Source: Rhizomys pruinosus
Lineage: Eukaryota > Chordata > Mammalia > Rodentia > Spalacidae
DNA: 64,000 nt
Assembly: GCA_009823505.1 (NCBI GenBank)
Contig: VZQC01001015.1
Coordinates: 1,162,816 to 1,226,815, forward strand
Direction: 5' to 3'
The notes beneath the pieces are model-generated. The model did not search any database. It worked only from the letters and a program-made list of their open reading frames with translations, and had not been told where the DNA came from. How positions within the stretch are numbered: position 1 is the stretch's first letter; the number at the start of each line of letters is the position of its first letter. The translations under genes and the position numbers were made by a program. This document shows positions 20,984 through 33,012 of the stretch, one piece after another.

Positions 20984-21150
20984 GATATTTTTATATATGT
21001 GTATATGTGCATCTATACACATACACTGTGTACATATAATGCACACAGTCACACAGATGTTAATGCATACACACACATATAAACGTACACACATGTGTGT
21101 ATGCACACATGCACATTCATATGTACACATATGCATATATACTTATATAC
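20984..21150 (+). repeat. degenerate TA/CA microsatellite
   Basis: ATATGTGTATATGTGC-type steps over about 165 bases, with several imperfect palindromes. Confidence 0.85.
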
Positions 21151-21700
21151 TGACATGTACAGAAAAGTCACTGAGGAAGCAAAAAGATCAAGATACTAAA
21201 ACCACCAGGGTTTTGAATTGGAAACCATACAATTTTGATGATTTCAGCTCTTTAATTATCTAAGAAGATCCTTCGGCCAAGAGAAACTGTTTAGTTGGCC
21301 TCAGGATCTTTAGGAGCCCCCTCCCCACCCCCCAGACTTGCCGTATAATTTTGCACTTAACCCCAAGGGCTTCTGTTTCCTTATCGGTGAGATAGGCTCC
21401 CCTGGGGACTCGAGATCTGAAGGCAGTTAAATGTGCAGTTTTGTAAGCACAGGTTTGGAAGCCTACAGAAGTGAACTTCAAAATGGCTGGCTGCTACCAG
21501 AACTTTCGACCAGTGGTTCAGTGACTTTGGGTCCTGCACAGGCTTGAGATATCTAAAAGTCAGAGCTCTGGAAGTTGAGTTTTTTGCCTTCTCGGCTCTG
21601 TGCATTTTCACCAGCCCCTAAACTCTAGAGAATATTACTTGAACTTCTTCCTTTTGTCTAAGTGGTAGGAGATACCAGACCATCCCTAACTGCCAGAATC
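21151..21700. other. unique non-coding DNA
   Basis: SINE-free and of balanced composition. The open frames on both strands show no domain. It leads into the candidate element at 21700. Confidence 0.55.
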
Positions 21701-22060
21701 GAATTTCCTGCTTCCCCCAGCCTCTTAGGCTCCACTTCACATAGTTTTTGGCTTTGCCAGAAGGCGGCTGTTGGCTGTTGTACTTTCTGGAATTTCCTAT
21801 CCAGCACTTATCATTTCAGGCTGCACTGCTAATGATTTAGCCAGCAAGGCTTATTAAAACTGACTGCAGTCTCCGAAGAAAGGATAGTTTGTCAAATCTC
21901 CATCTCAAGACTAATTGAATATATTTTGCATGAATTGTGATTAATGCAAGGTGATTTCAGAGGATGGCTTCTATTAATTAATAAATCAATCACATTTGAC
22001 TTATCTTGATAGATTGAACTTTACCAGTGCATTACTGACTTACTCAAAACCAGGATCCTA
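21700..22060. promoter_or_regulatory. candidate conserved non-coding element
   Basis: SINE-free, low-CpG, AT-leaning sequence with clustered homeodomain-like cores: 'gctaatgattta' near 21829, 'actaattgaat' near 21910, 'gattaatgcaag' near 21939 and 'attaattaataa' at 21973. This look is typical of vertebrate developmental enhancers, but it is only a composition-and-motif argument. Confidence 0.35.
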
Positions 22061-22383
22061 TACACATGTAGGTCAGTGGTAAAGGCAATTCTTAAATAAA
22101 AAAAAAAAAAAAAAGAAAGAAAAAGAAGAAAGCAAACAGATTGAGCAATATTTTAATTCAGAAAAGAGTTGCCTCTGAAAAATAACAAGCCTGAGAAAGG
22201 GAAACTGTAAAGGGCAGGCAGGTATGTTAATGTATGCCTGCTTTTTGGTTAACAGTCATTTACAACAAACCTCCCATTAAGGAAGCTTTGGAAAGATGGG
22301 ATAGAAGCCTCAAGCTACCAGCCGGACCAATGAAGTAGCTGAACACAACAGATAATTCTACACAATGAAATAAAAACTGATCT
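22061..22383. other. unique DNA with an A-rich run
   Basis: An A run at about 22098-22115 followed by AG-rich sequence might be a worn retroposon tail; the rest shows nothing. Confidence 0.5.
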
Positions 22384-22570
22384 GAGTGCAGTGGGACAGC
22401 TCAGTGGGTAAAGGCACTTGCCACCAAGCCTGACAATTTGAGTTTGATTCCCAGGACGCACATGGTGGAAGAAGAGAACGAAGCTGCTGTTGTCTGACTT
22501 CCATAAACACATCTTGGTACATGTGAGCCCATACACGTACTAATAATAAATAAAAATAAAAAAAAATAAA
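22384..22570 (+). repeat. B3 SINE
   Basis: The head 'gggacagctcagtgggtaaa' with 'gccaccaagcctgacaattt' and 'gcacatggtggaagaagag' is diagnostic of B3; the tail is AATAAATAAA. Confidence 0.8.
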
Positions 22571-22576
22571 CTGACT

Positions 22577-22738
22577 TAGCCAGGTGTGGTGGTATACACC
22601 TATAGTCCCAGCACTTGGGAGTCAGAGGCAGGCAGATCTCTGTGAGTTGTAGGCCAGCCTGGTCTTCATTGCAGTTCCAGGCCAGCTCGGGCTACAGGGA
22701 GACCCTGTCTCAAAAATAAAAAAATTAAAAAAAAAGAA
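22577..22738 (+). repeat. B1 SINE
   Basis: Full length, 'tagccaggtgtggtggtata' to 'ctgtctcaaaaataaaa'; moderately diverged. Confidence 0.88.
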
Positions 22739-22825
22739 AGAAATTATTTGAGCAGTTCCAAATTATTTTATTTTCACCAAAGTTCTAGAAAGCTTATAGA
22801 GTAATGCAGGTAAAAAAAAAAAATG

Positions 22826-22986
22826 TTCCAGGCATGGTGGTGCACGCCTTTAATCCTAGCACTCAGGAGGCAGAAGCAGGTGGATCTTTGTGAGTTCAAG
22901 GCCAACCTGCTCTACACAGTGAGTTCCAGTACAGCTGGGGCTACAGGGAGACCCTGTCTTGAAAAGAACAAAAAAAAAAAAAAAAA
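22826..22986 (+). repeat. B1 SINE
   Basis: Full-length body with the unusual 'gagttccagtacagctgg' in place of 'aggacagctgg'. The same variant reappears at about 24610, helping to prove the duplication across N 24563. Confidence 0.9.
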
Positions 22987-23667
22987 GTTTTTCCTGCCCA
23001 CAGAAGGAACACAGCTTGACTCTCCTATCAGATCAGAAGGGACACAGATGCCCTACAAGAGGAATCAATCAGCTGTCACTCAAAGAATCTAGTTTCCCTG
23101 CTTAAGCACTGGTGCAGTCTGAATGGGGCAATCAACAAGCAAATTAACAAACAAACAAATAACAGATTAAGCTTCAGAGTGTCTTGATAAGAGTGTTCTG
23201 TTTTCTGCTGCAAGGATTTTATGAGCATGTTTTCCCTCAGGGGAATGGGTATTTAATGAATGTCCACAAGCAAGAGAAGGTGGAGCCTAAGCTCCAGCAC
23301 TCCATGGGTTTACAAACTAGGGAAGACTGGAGAACAATTCTTCCTTCTAGAGCTTTCATGGACGTCAGGCCCCAGACCTTCTCTACAAATCCCTTCCAGC
23401 TGAAATAGGTTATGGAAAAATACAAGCCCATTTTCTGTGGGTGGGGCTCCAGAGGCAGGGGTGAGGTAGTCCAAGGAGTCCTGGGAAGAATGAGGAGATA
23501 AATTTGGCCAGACCTGAGCCTCATTTCCCCCCACCTTCCCTGCACTGCCCTGCCAATGTCATTTTCACTCCGTAGAATGTAAATATGGTATGTACAGCCA
23601 ATTGGGTATTTTAAATTTACTTAAGTCATTTTTGGTAGGGGGACTAAAGACAAGGGGGAAAAAAGTA
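22987..23667. other. unique non-coding DNA
   Basis: No SINE. Contains 'aacaaacaaacaaata' near 23148, which recurs at about 25020 in a garbled copy. No coding signal. Confidence 0.6.
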
Positions 23668-23787
23668 ATTTTTTTTTTCCTGGCCTGAAACTCACTATGC
23701 AGCCCAGGCTAGCCTCAAACTCCTAGTCATTCTTCTTCCTCAACCTCCAGAGCTCTAGAATTACAGGGCTGAGCTGCCACATGCAGC
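23668..23787 (-). repeat. old B1 SINE
   Basis: Antisense, 'ctgaaactcactatgcagcc' through 'gaattacagggctgagctgc'. The 5' tail is a T run. Confidence 0.65.
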
Positions 23788-23814
23788 AGTCATTCTTTTC
23801 TTTTAGTTTTAATT

Positions 23815-23965
23815 AACTTGGTCTTTTTGAGGCAGGGTCTCCCTGTAGCCCCAGCTGTCCTGGAACTCGCTCTGCAGACCAGGCTGGCCTTGAAGTCACA
23901 AAGATCCACCTGCCTCTGCCTCCCAAGTGCTAGGATTAAAGGCGTGCACCACCACACCTGGCTAG
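23815..23965 (-). repeat. B1 SINE
   Basis: Antisense full-length copy ending 'gcaccaccacacctggcta'. Confidence 0.9.
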
Positions 23966-23999
23966 TTTTAAGTTTTTAAGTTATAGTTATATTCATTTA

Positions 24000-24131
24000 T
24001 TTTAGTGTGCATGTGTGCAGGTCAGAGGGCAGGTTGGAAGATTTGCCTCTTTTCTTTTACCATGTGGGGTCCAGGAACTGAACTCAGATGGTCAGGCTTG
24101 GCAGCAAGCACTTAAAAACCATCTGGCTGGC
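24000..24131 (-). repeat. B3 SINE
   Basis: Antisense: 'catgtgtgcaggtcagaggg', 'tgaactcagatggtcaggc', 'ttggcagcaagcacttaaaa'. It recurs with a few insertions at 30165-30290. Confidence 0.75.
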
Positions 24132-24162
24132 TTGGAAATTCTTTTCTTTAAAAAGTGAATGT

Positions 24163-24327
24163 GGCTGGGTGTGGTGGTGCACGCCTTTAGTCCTAGCACT
24201 TGGGAGGCAGAGGCAGGCAGATCTTTGTGGGTTCAAGGCCAGCCTGGTCTACAGAGTGAGTTCCAGGACCAGCTGGGGCTACAGGGAGACCCTGTCTCAA
24301 AAAGACCAAAAGACCAAAAAAAAAAAG
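24163..24327 (+). repeat. B1 SINE
   Basis: Full length, with the uncommon 'tttgtgggttcaagg' (usually 'gtgagttc') and a doubled 'aaagaccaaaagaccaaa' tail. Confidence 0.9.
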
Positions 24328-24377
24328 TGTCCGTGCCAGTATACCTAGCAAAATGAATCTTTAAAAAAATATATTTT

Positions 24378-24562
24378 GGGGGCTGGAGAGATGGCCTAGC
24401 GGTTAAGAACGCCGACCGCTCTTACAGAGGACCCGGGTTCGATCCCCAGCACCCACATGGCGGCCGAGAACCGTCTGAAACTCCAATTCCAGGAGAACTC
24501 CAGTTCCAGGGGAATCGAGACCCTCTTCTGACTTCCGCGGCATTGCACGACATGGGTGCACA
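24378..24562 (+). repeat. young GC-rich B2 SINE cut by a gap
   Basis: Head 'ggggctggagagatggccta', B-box 'gggttcgatcc', duplicated centre, ending at 'cgacatgggtgcaca' where N 24563 follows. The missing 3' end is found at about 31745-31793. Confidence 0.92.
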
Positions 24563-24563
24563 N
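24563..24563. other. single-N gap
   Basis: Sequence after N restarts inside a B1 that matches about 22885, so the left contig's end is repeated to the right of the gap. Confidence 0.88.
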
Positions 24564-26713
24564 AGGGTGGATTTTGTGAGTTCAAGGAGGCCTGCGCTCT
24601 GGTGAACACAAGTGAGTTCCAGTACACCCGCCGTGCTTACTGCCGCTCACTAGACAACTAGGGAGTGGGTGATGTGAAAGGAGCCAAACAAAAAAGGACA
24701 AAAAAAAGTTTTTCCCCTTGGGTCCCACGCACAGGAGGCCCAACTTAACTTGTGAGTTTCCCAGGCCAGCTGGGTCCTACAGGAGTGAATTCCCAGGACG
24801 CGTCTTGACTGGCTGCCGTATCGCCTAGATCAGAGGAACACCACAGTAGTGGCCGCTAAAACCCTGAGTGATTGCGCAAGTCAAATACGAACAGCCGTCT
24901 GCCACATACACACCACACACGCGCACGAACCATAGTTCTTTCCCTCCCTGCTTTAAAAGACTTTGGTTCTCAAAACCTGTACTAAGAATCCGGGGCAAGA
25001 TCAACAAGCAAACTGTAAAAACAAACAAACAAATACACTGAGAGATGAAGCTTAACCACGGAAGATTAGTTTTTGTATACTCTACATTGCAAATCGTGCT
25101 GTTTTGCTATTGATTTCTGGATGCGACCCGACTGATATCCACCCGATGGACATGATGATATACATGATCTTGCCTTTAGAAGGCACCACTAATAATTAAA
25201 TGCAATAAGTCCATTAATAAATTAAAAGGAGCCTGAAAATCTAACAAACATATGAAGAAAAGATTTATTCTACCCAATAAGAGAAATAGAGAAATATAAT
25301 ATACAAAAAAGATACAAAGAAGTTGTGGTTAATTTGAACACCAAGTTACACAAATCAGTAAATATGTGATACCAGATCAATATTATAAGGGGATGGGTTA
25401 ATAGGTGCTATTTAACAACATGATTTATATCGATTAATAGGTGTACTCGGGAACGCATATATGAGAACATTACATAGTCCATAGAGAAGTGAGGATCCGG
25501 GGGATATAGATAGAATGTATCTCAGCAGAATGAATGCCAGGAATAGCAAGCCCACAGTCAACTAAACGGTACTAGCCTATAAGCTCCGGAAAAGCGAAGA
25601 CAACACCTTTATTTTTGTGTCTTTGTGCATGTTATGTTTCATGTTATGCATGAACCATTTGTGCTGCGATCCAATGTATGGAAGGCAGAGGTTGATGTTT
25701 GGTCTCTTCATCAGCAGCTGTCTGTCTTATTTTTTTGGAGACAAGGGTCTCACACTTAGCAAATGACCTGGGGAGGCTCCCAAATATGGCTAAGGCAATG
25801 GCAATAAACCGTGGGATACTGTCGAGTAACCCAATGCTGTCCCTCCTCTGCTTCCTCCAGCATTGGGTTGTGCTCCCTTTGATGGTCACAAAACAGTCTT
25901 TTCTCTTTCTATATTCATGCGAATTCTGGGAACTGGAGCTCAGGTCCGATGTTTGTGTGGCAAGTACTTCACCAGCTGGGTCAAGCTCATCTCTCCAGAC
26001 CTTGATAGCTTTTTTAAAAAATATCATTTGTGAACAAATATGGCCAATGCAACTTTTTTTTGGCTGAGATTTGTCCTCACAGTTATGACATGAGTACATA
26101 CCCAGAATTCCTAGTATAGAGCAATAAGCAAGAAAAAAAAAAAATAAGCTAATTAGAGAAGAGGTTCAAACCTCATGTTTTCAACCTGGAACAATTCTAT
26201 ACAAAGCACGATTTTAGAATTGACAATAAATTCAGGGTAAATTGCTGGATAAAAATCAGTAAGTCACTCTTGTGATCACATCCAAGAAAAATGGAACATA
26301 TTACTTTGGTATTAAGACACGCCAAGAAAACAATCTAATTTTCAATAATGATTGGTGAAAGAAATTGAAAGGAAAACCACATGAAAGAAAGTAGACACAC
26401 ATTTATGTTCATAGACAAGGGAAACAAAAACAATTGTTAAAAAACTTCACACTAACCTCCCATTTCCAGCTGAAATAGGAAAACAACTGGTTTTCCAATG
26501 TAATTTTTTAATCAGAAATAGCTAAATGAAATTTACTCTTGCGACGTATAAGTAGAAAAAAAAAATCATTCCAATTTTACAACTAGGACAGCCCAATCAA
26601 AGCAGAACCATGAGGATACACACTAAGAGATTAGCCACTAGCGCGTTGACTGGGCAAAATACTTTGAATTGCTCTTAATCATCGACATATTGTTATCTAA
26701 AAAGTAGATACAT

Positions 26714-27015
26714 CGGGGCTGGGAGATGGCCTAGCAGGGTGACGGAGCCAAGTTTAAGAGGCGCCCCAGTTACTGTTCTTTAGCAAGTAGGACCTGGGTT
26801 CGATACCCCCAGCACCCACATGGCTGCTGGAGAACCGTCTGTAACTTTCCAAATTCCAGGAGAACTCCAGTTTCCAGGGGAGAATCTGACAAACTTCCTT
26901 TTTTTCTGACATGTCTGCCATCGTTGGCATGACATTGGTGGGTAAAATCACGCATACATGCAAGACAGTGACAATTGCAAGGATACATAATATGATAAAA
27001 TTAATTAAAAATTTA
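26714..27015 (+). repeat. garbled B2 SINE
   Basis: The landmarks 'ggggctgggagatggcctag', 'gacctgggttcgata', 'cagcacccacatggctg', 'ccaggagaactccag' are present with insertions between them. It has the duplicated centre of the young subfamily. Confidence 0.65.
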
Positions 27016-27879
27016 AAAAAGTAAGATACATGAGGCCATTTTGGAGCTATGGCGAGAATATGCTTAAAAAAGTACCATTTCAACATTTATTTTTGAGGGT
27101 GCACCACAATTTCTTCCAACAAAGGGTAAGGAAACATGGTAGACAAGGAAGTCTCACAAATAGATGGTTTGAAAAAATACATTGATTCCATAGTGCAAGC
27201 ATGATATTGACTTTTCATTCTCTCATTTCAAATTAATTCCTTAAATATGCCCAGCATTCCAGCGAAGGCAAGGCTGGTGCCAATCCAAGGGCAAGTCAAC
27301 CAAGGCTAATTCCAAGCTTCAAGTCAAACAAGCAGCAACTCTAACCAAATGCCAATAAACCCAACCACACAACCAGCTAAATCCAGAGCCACCTAAGGCA
27401 CATAACCAAACTACCAATATCCGTTCCAAACAACCCAACGCAACCCAGCCACAAACACACAACCACATAAAAATTTTCACAACTAATGGCATTTCAATAG
27501 GGCTTAATGATACTCTCGCATAGTTGAGCATGACTTTATTTTATTTTATTCTTGAGTTTAATTTTTTTTTTTATTTTTTATTTTGTGGTTCTTCCCTGCA
27601 AAAACGTATCGCTTTAAAATGGCGTGCTGGCTCTAATTATCCATTTTTCTCAGCACTCAGAAATTTTTTTAATAGAAAAGGTCGGATCCTGGAGCTTGTG
27701 TGTTCTAACTGGGAGAGAATGCACCAAATTGGATAATATGTGGTTTATACTCAAAAAAAAAATATTAAGCTGAAATGGTATTCTCAATTGTAGTAAAGAA
27801 ATGATTTTTTGAGGAGATATAATTAACTGCTTTCCTTGATTTTTACAAACAATTTATTTATTTTTGCTTTTATTTATTT

Positions 27880-28045
27880 ATATCTTTTCTCTTTTTGAGA
27901 CAGAGTCTCCTTGTAGCTCAGCTGCTCTGGAACTTGCTAGATAAGAGTGGGCTGGCCTGCAGTCTGCACAAAGATACTGCCTGTCTCTGCTCTTGAAGAG
28001 TGCTTGGGGATAAAGGGGATGTGTGCACCACCCAGCTTGCTACTT
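27880..28045 (-). repeat. garbled B1 SINE
   Basis: Antisense B1 order is kept ('ctttttgagacagagtctcc', 'tctggaacttgct', 'gtgtgcaccacccagctt') with frequent indels. Confidence 0.6.
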
Positions 28046-30147
28046 TGATTTTAAAATAATTGAAAAACATTTTATACTAGCAATTATTTAACATTGAAAA
28101 TGATAATAATAAAATCTATATATTTTTGATGTGTGTGCAATTTTTAAATTTCACACTGATAAACAATAGGGTGACACAGTAGAGAATTGTAATATGATAG
28201 ACCGGTTGTATTTAATTTTGTTTTGTCTACCACCAAATTGTTCTATGGTTTAGCACTGAAAGTTCGTATATTCAGGGAAAAACCAATCTTTGAGTATAAC
28301 AGGAAAAACATCTGTTCATTACCCATAGCCAAAAATATAGAGTGGGTTCTGTGTTTTCCATTCACTTTTACACTAATTATGGTAGGTAACATGGCTGTGA
28401 ATGTTAGAAATTCTAGTGGTCCTGGAGGAAAAGGATTTTTCCAATCAGTAACAACTTAGACCTATGTTTTATTAGGAAGGTTTGTTGACCTGCTTTTCAA
28501 TAAGATATTAAGAGGCAATTTAAAAATATCATTATATAATAAGGATGGTAAGAGCAGTGTAGCCTTAAATTAACTAAGATCACCATAGTATGAGAACGCG
28601 AGCTAATGAAGACCTGTGCAAGTTTTTTAAAGCATATTAACAAAAACCGAGATTTGATTGGTGATGTTTTACATTACTTTACCATGATCTATTTTCATTT
28701 TTTTTTTTTTCCTTATTTCTTTTGTTTTGGGGGGAGGGCCTGAAACTCTAGATGTGAGTGGAGGGTGTGGCATTGGCTGGGGTTGTATCTAGCCCGAGTT
28801 ACACCCGCGCTAGGCCTCAATGGATAGCTCCCTAAGGTTTCCCTCCCTCTTATGCCACGTGTTTCCAGTATCCTGGAGGTTGAAAGCCTTCAGTGCTTTT
28901 TTTGAAATTTTTGACACGAGTCTCGTAGGTTGACTCAGCTGGTCTTGGAATCTTGCTATCTCACTTTTTGCTCTCCTCATCCAGCCTCCCCTACTCGTAA
29001 GCTGAGTGATTACAGGCTTGCCGAACCTGACCCAGGAGGCGGGCGAGCGTTTTCTCATGCTTTATGGGCCTTACTATCGCTTTTGTTTATAAAAAATTAA
29101 CTGGTGACTTGGCCATGCAGCATTATTCCACACAGAATGCTATTGGTTTGTTTTACAATTAAATGCTGTTGATATGGTTTACGGAGAGCACGACGTGCAA
29201 TATTTGTATGTTTTAATTTCAAGCATGCAGTTCAACAGTACATAGCTTCTTTTTCTTTTTTTTAAGGGTTTTTATTTTTATTTTTTTGTTTTGTTTCTTT
29301 TTGTTTAATAAATATTTGGGTTTCTTCCTTTAATTTGCTTCCTGTCAGGTATTTTTCAATGAGAAAAGTAGTTTTTATCTTGAAAGTAGTATTACTTGTG
29401 AGATAAGGGGGAGAGATGCTGGATGGCCACAAAATGCCTGGTGCCCTTAGGCACCTGAAGAGCTGTGCTTATTAATTAGAATGTGCTCATAATATGTTGA
29501 TGGCTCTTTACATTAATGCTTATTTTAGTCTAGGGTGTGAGGTGGTTGGCCACCGGTCGCTCTTTATTCCTTTAAGCAACTTTTACTGGATTGTTTTGAG
29601 AGTATAAAGAAAGTTGCAATGATTTTCTGGTGAGTTTCTAGTCAGTTTTCTTTGGGTTTACTTTTCAGAGAGGACATAAGTTCCAGGCCGTTTGGGGGCG
29701 TGAGCAGGGAGAACCCTCTGTGGGATCGACCCCTTGTCGTTCAAAAGAGACTCTCCTCTCCCATCGCTTATGGCTTCTCCTTGGGCAACCGAATAGCTCT
29801 GCCATCTGCTTCTCTCTTCCTGAGTTCTCTATATAATATTATGGGCTCAATTAGATAAGTCACCTAAAAGATTCCATATAGTTATATTATCACTACTTGC
29901 CTCTGCCCTTATACACATACAATATATACACAATCAGGTCCCCGCTCGTCTACACATTTGTGAGGTTGACAAGTTATAATTTTAGCTTAGTATGCTGTTA
30001 TTTTAGTTAATTTCTATTTATAATGTACTTGAGCGCATTTCATACAACCTTTTCTTATCAATAATAACGTTGTCGTTTATTTATCTATTCACGCTTTTTT
30101 AAGTTATATGTATTACCTTAGCCCTTCACATCCGTATTTTTTTTTTT

Positions 30148-30460
30148 TTGTGTGCTTGTGTGTGTGCAGGTCAGAGGGCAGGTTGGAAGATTTGCCTCTT
30201 TTCTTTTACCATGTGGGGTCCAGGAACTGAACTCAGATGGTTCCAGGCTTGGCAGCAAGCACTTAAAAACCATCTGGCTGGCTTGGAAATTCTTTTCTCC
30301 TCTAAAAAGATGCAATGTGGCCTGGGTGTGGTGGTCTGCACCGACCTAGCTTTAGCTCTCTAGGTTCTGTGCAACTTTCAGGGAGGCCAGAAGACGCTCT
30401 GTTAGAGGAAGATCTTTGTGGGGTTCAAGGCCAGCGCGTCTACAGGTGGAGTTTCCATGG
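30148..30460. repeat. second copy of the B3/B1 pair at 24003-24270
   Basis: The B3 part (minus) is nearly unchanged. The B1 part (plus) is full of indels yet keeps the rare 'gatctttgtgggg' variant of its partner. Confidence 0.8.
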
Positions 30461-30684
30461 ATCCGTTTTGGCCATCTTCTATTTCGTGGGCTTCACCACG
30501 GTATCTGCCCAGTCTTTTTCGCTGGCTTCGCTTTTTGAATTAAAAAGGCAGTTTGCTCGCTTCTTTGGTAAATAGACCCAGTTCTTTGATATGCTTATTT
30601 ATGCCTAAAAAAAAAAGGTGTCTTCCGTATTTGTTTTTGTTTTTTTTTTTTTTGTTTTTTGGGTTCCTTTTCTTTTTTTTTTTC

Positions 30685-30716
<32 letters not shown>

Positions 30717-31557
30717 TTTTCTTTTAAAAAATAAATTTTCGTGCCGGCCTCATGCTCCGCGCCATTCTACGGAGATTGTTGACCTACAATCCTCCGTTTA
30801 TTCCTTCCCCCTTTCGCTTCCTTTCGGTTCACACCCGTTTGCCCTGCCCGGTGACTCTGCTCGTTGATCTCTCTTTCCCTTCATCTTGGTTTCTGTGTGA
30901 CTCCAGTGGTGGGCTTTTTCGCGCACCCTTACCGCGCTTCCCCTTGGAGCACTCACCACTGCTTCCTGGTTCTTTTCCGATCCCTGCTGTTACTCATCCG
31001 TTGCTTCGTTTGGCTGCCTGGGGGTTTGGTGTTCGCTCCTGCCGGCCTCTTTTGCCTTTTTTTTTTTTTTTTCTGGGGCTTGTTCTTTGGCATGGTTTAA
31101 AACGCCACGACCTCTCTACGCCTGTGGGGTTCGCGTTCTCTACTTATCAGTATCGCGCACGCCAGCTCTGCTGTTCGGTCGTTTTTCTCTGACTCCCCCA
31201 GCACAGCGGATCGAGCTGGTGTCGGCTTTTGTGTGGATGTTGAACCCGTCGTGAACTTCCCAATTCCATTGTGTTAGTGTAAACTTCCGGTATCTCACAG
31301 TTCCCGATGTGGGAATCGAGACGCGGTTTGAGGGTTTTGTTTTGGTTTGTGGTGTTGGTGTTGTGGTTGGGTGGGTGTTTCTGGCGCGGTTGGGTAGCGT
31401 TGTACTTTCCGCGGGTGTTGGTGGTGGCGAATATGGGCAAAATTGGGTCCTTTTGAGGTATTTTCATGGGTGACAGACCTCATGCAGATGTTTAGTGGAG
31501 TTTTTACAATTGATACACATCAGAATAAATAAAATAAAAAAAAATAAAAATATATTT

Positions 31558-31793
31558 TGGGACCTGAGAAAAATGGCCTAGCTGTTGGGAGTGCCAACTG
31601 GTCTTGGAGAGAACCCCGGGTTCGATCCCCAGCAACCCCATGGCGGCCGATACAGTTGTAACTCCAATTCCAGGAAGAACTCAGTTTCAGGGGATTCCGA
31701 GACCCTCATCTGACCTCGTGGCTGCACGAAACGGGTGCGCAGACTTGCCATGCAGACAGTACATTCATATACATACAGAATAAATAAAATTAA
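31558..31793 (+). repeat. garbled copy of the B2 at 24378
   Basis: It is preceded by the same 'aaaatatattttggg' and keeps 'cccatggcggccga' and 'ccaattccagg'. It runs past the point where the left copy is cut and reaches an AAATAAAAT tail, so it supplies the true 3' end. Confidence 0.75.
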
Positions 31794-31821
31794 AAAAAAA
31801 TTTTTTTTAAATAATTTTGGG

Positions 31822-31995
31822 GCTGGGTGTAGTGGCGCACACATTTAAATTACACTTCTTGTTCTGTGTGGAGCCAGAGGCAGAGCCGGATCTTTCGGAA
31901 TTCAAAGGCCGCCTGGTCTACAGAGTAAAGTTCCAGGACTAGTGGCTACACGGGAGACCCTGTCTCAAAAAAGACGAAAAAAAAAAAAAAACCTA
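31822..31995 (+). repeat. garbled B1 SINE
   Basis: From 'ggctgggtgtagtggcgcac' to 'ctgtctcaaaaaagacg', with several extra bases ('aaattacacttcttgttctg') in the head. Confidence 0.75.
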
Positions 31996-32027
31996 CATAT
32001 ATATGTAAATATATTATTATATTATAT

Positions 32028-32078
<51 letters not shown>
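32028..32078 (+). repeat. (GA)n microsatellite
   Basis: About 24 GA units with one AAG interruption, between an AT-rich run and the next B2. Confidence 0.93.
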
Positions 32079-32290
32079 CTGAAAATGGCCTAGTGGTTAA
32101 GAGTGCAACTGCTCTTGAAGAGGAACCAGGTTCGCATCCCCAGCACCCCACATGGCGGCTGAGAACCATCTTTAACTTCAGTTCCAGGGGAGTCCGACAC
32201 CCTCTTCTGACATGACATGGGTGTACACATGGGTGCACAAACCTACATGCAGACAGTACACTCATACACATAAAAAATAAATAAATTTTT
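32079..32290 (+). repeat. B2 SINE
   Basis: Full length with 'aatggcctagtggttaagag' and a duplicated 'acatgggtgtacacatgggtg' near the 3' end. Confidence 0.85.
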
Positions 32291-32305
32291 TTTTAAAGTT
32301 AAAAA

Positions 32306-32530
32306 ATATATTTTATTTATTATTTTTATTTTATGTGAATGAGTGTATTGCCTGCATATGTATGAGTGTACCTATGTCATGTAATGCCTGAGGAGGTTAA
32401 AGAAGCTATCAGTGCCCCTGGAACTAGAGATACAAATGGTTGTTAGCTGCCACGTGGGTGCTGGGATTTGAACCTGGGTCCCTCTGCAAGAGCTGCCAGT
32501 GCTCTTAATGGATGGGCCGTCTCTGCAGCC
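32306..32530 (-). repeat. B2 SINE, older
   Basis: Antisense, ending 'gatgggccgtctctgcagcc'. Its A-rich tail faces the tail of the plus-strand B2 just before it. Confidence 0.82.
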
Positions 32531-32604
32531 TGGACAAATGAATCTTTTAAAAAAAAGAAACTTTTTATTTTTTATTTAATTTATTATTATTCATTATTAA
32601 TTTT

Positions 32605-32789
32605 TTTTTTGGTCCTTTTGAGACAGGGTCTCTGTGTAGCCCAGTGGCCTGGAACTCCACTCTGTATAGACCAAGCTGGCCTGGAACTCACTCTGTAGAC
32701 ACGGCTTGGCCTTGAACTTACAAAGAATCAGCCCTGCCTGCCTCCCACCACGTGCTAAGGATTAAAGGCATGCACCACCATGCCCGGCA
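32605..32789 (-). repeat. B1 SINE with internal duplication
   Basis: Antisense B1 in which the 'ggcctggaactc..actctgtagac' block appears twice in a row, giving a body about 40 bases longer than usual. Confidence 0.8.
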
Positions 32790-33012
32790 TGGAGTCTAGT
32801 TTTTAGATATGAAATTCTAGGTATTTGGACCTACCTTGAATAACTGACTCTATAAAAACACATGCTGACTTCCTGCATGATATTTTACAGAGGATAGTGA
32901 ATGTATACAACATTGAGCAAGCAGATAAAGTAGTAATTTTAGGTGTAAATGGAAGGCCTGATGAGACTAATCTTGATGATTCAAACTATTTCTAGCTAGA
33001 AAACTAGATTCT

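Larger units (their letters stand above)
24564..31540. other. low-accuracy, partly duplicated sequence
   Basis: About 7 kb with garbled repeats and odd base skews. Blocks collinear with the left side can be picked out: 24564-25080 with about 22880-23200 (shared 'gagttccagtac', 'agatcaacaagcaaac'), a 14-base 'ccagctgaaatagg' at 26468 and 23397, 30148-30460 with 24003-24270, and 31540-31765 with 24362-24562. The right side is far longer than its partner, so either the left is collapsed or the right holds spurious bases. Nothing inside should be read as gene content. Confidence 0.65.

Noticed and set aside
25644..26099. 151-codon minus-strand frame in the low-accuracy stretch
   Set aside because: It lies in garbled repeat-like sequence and matches no family I know.
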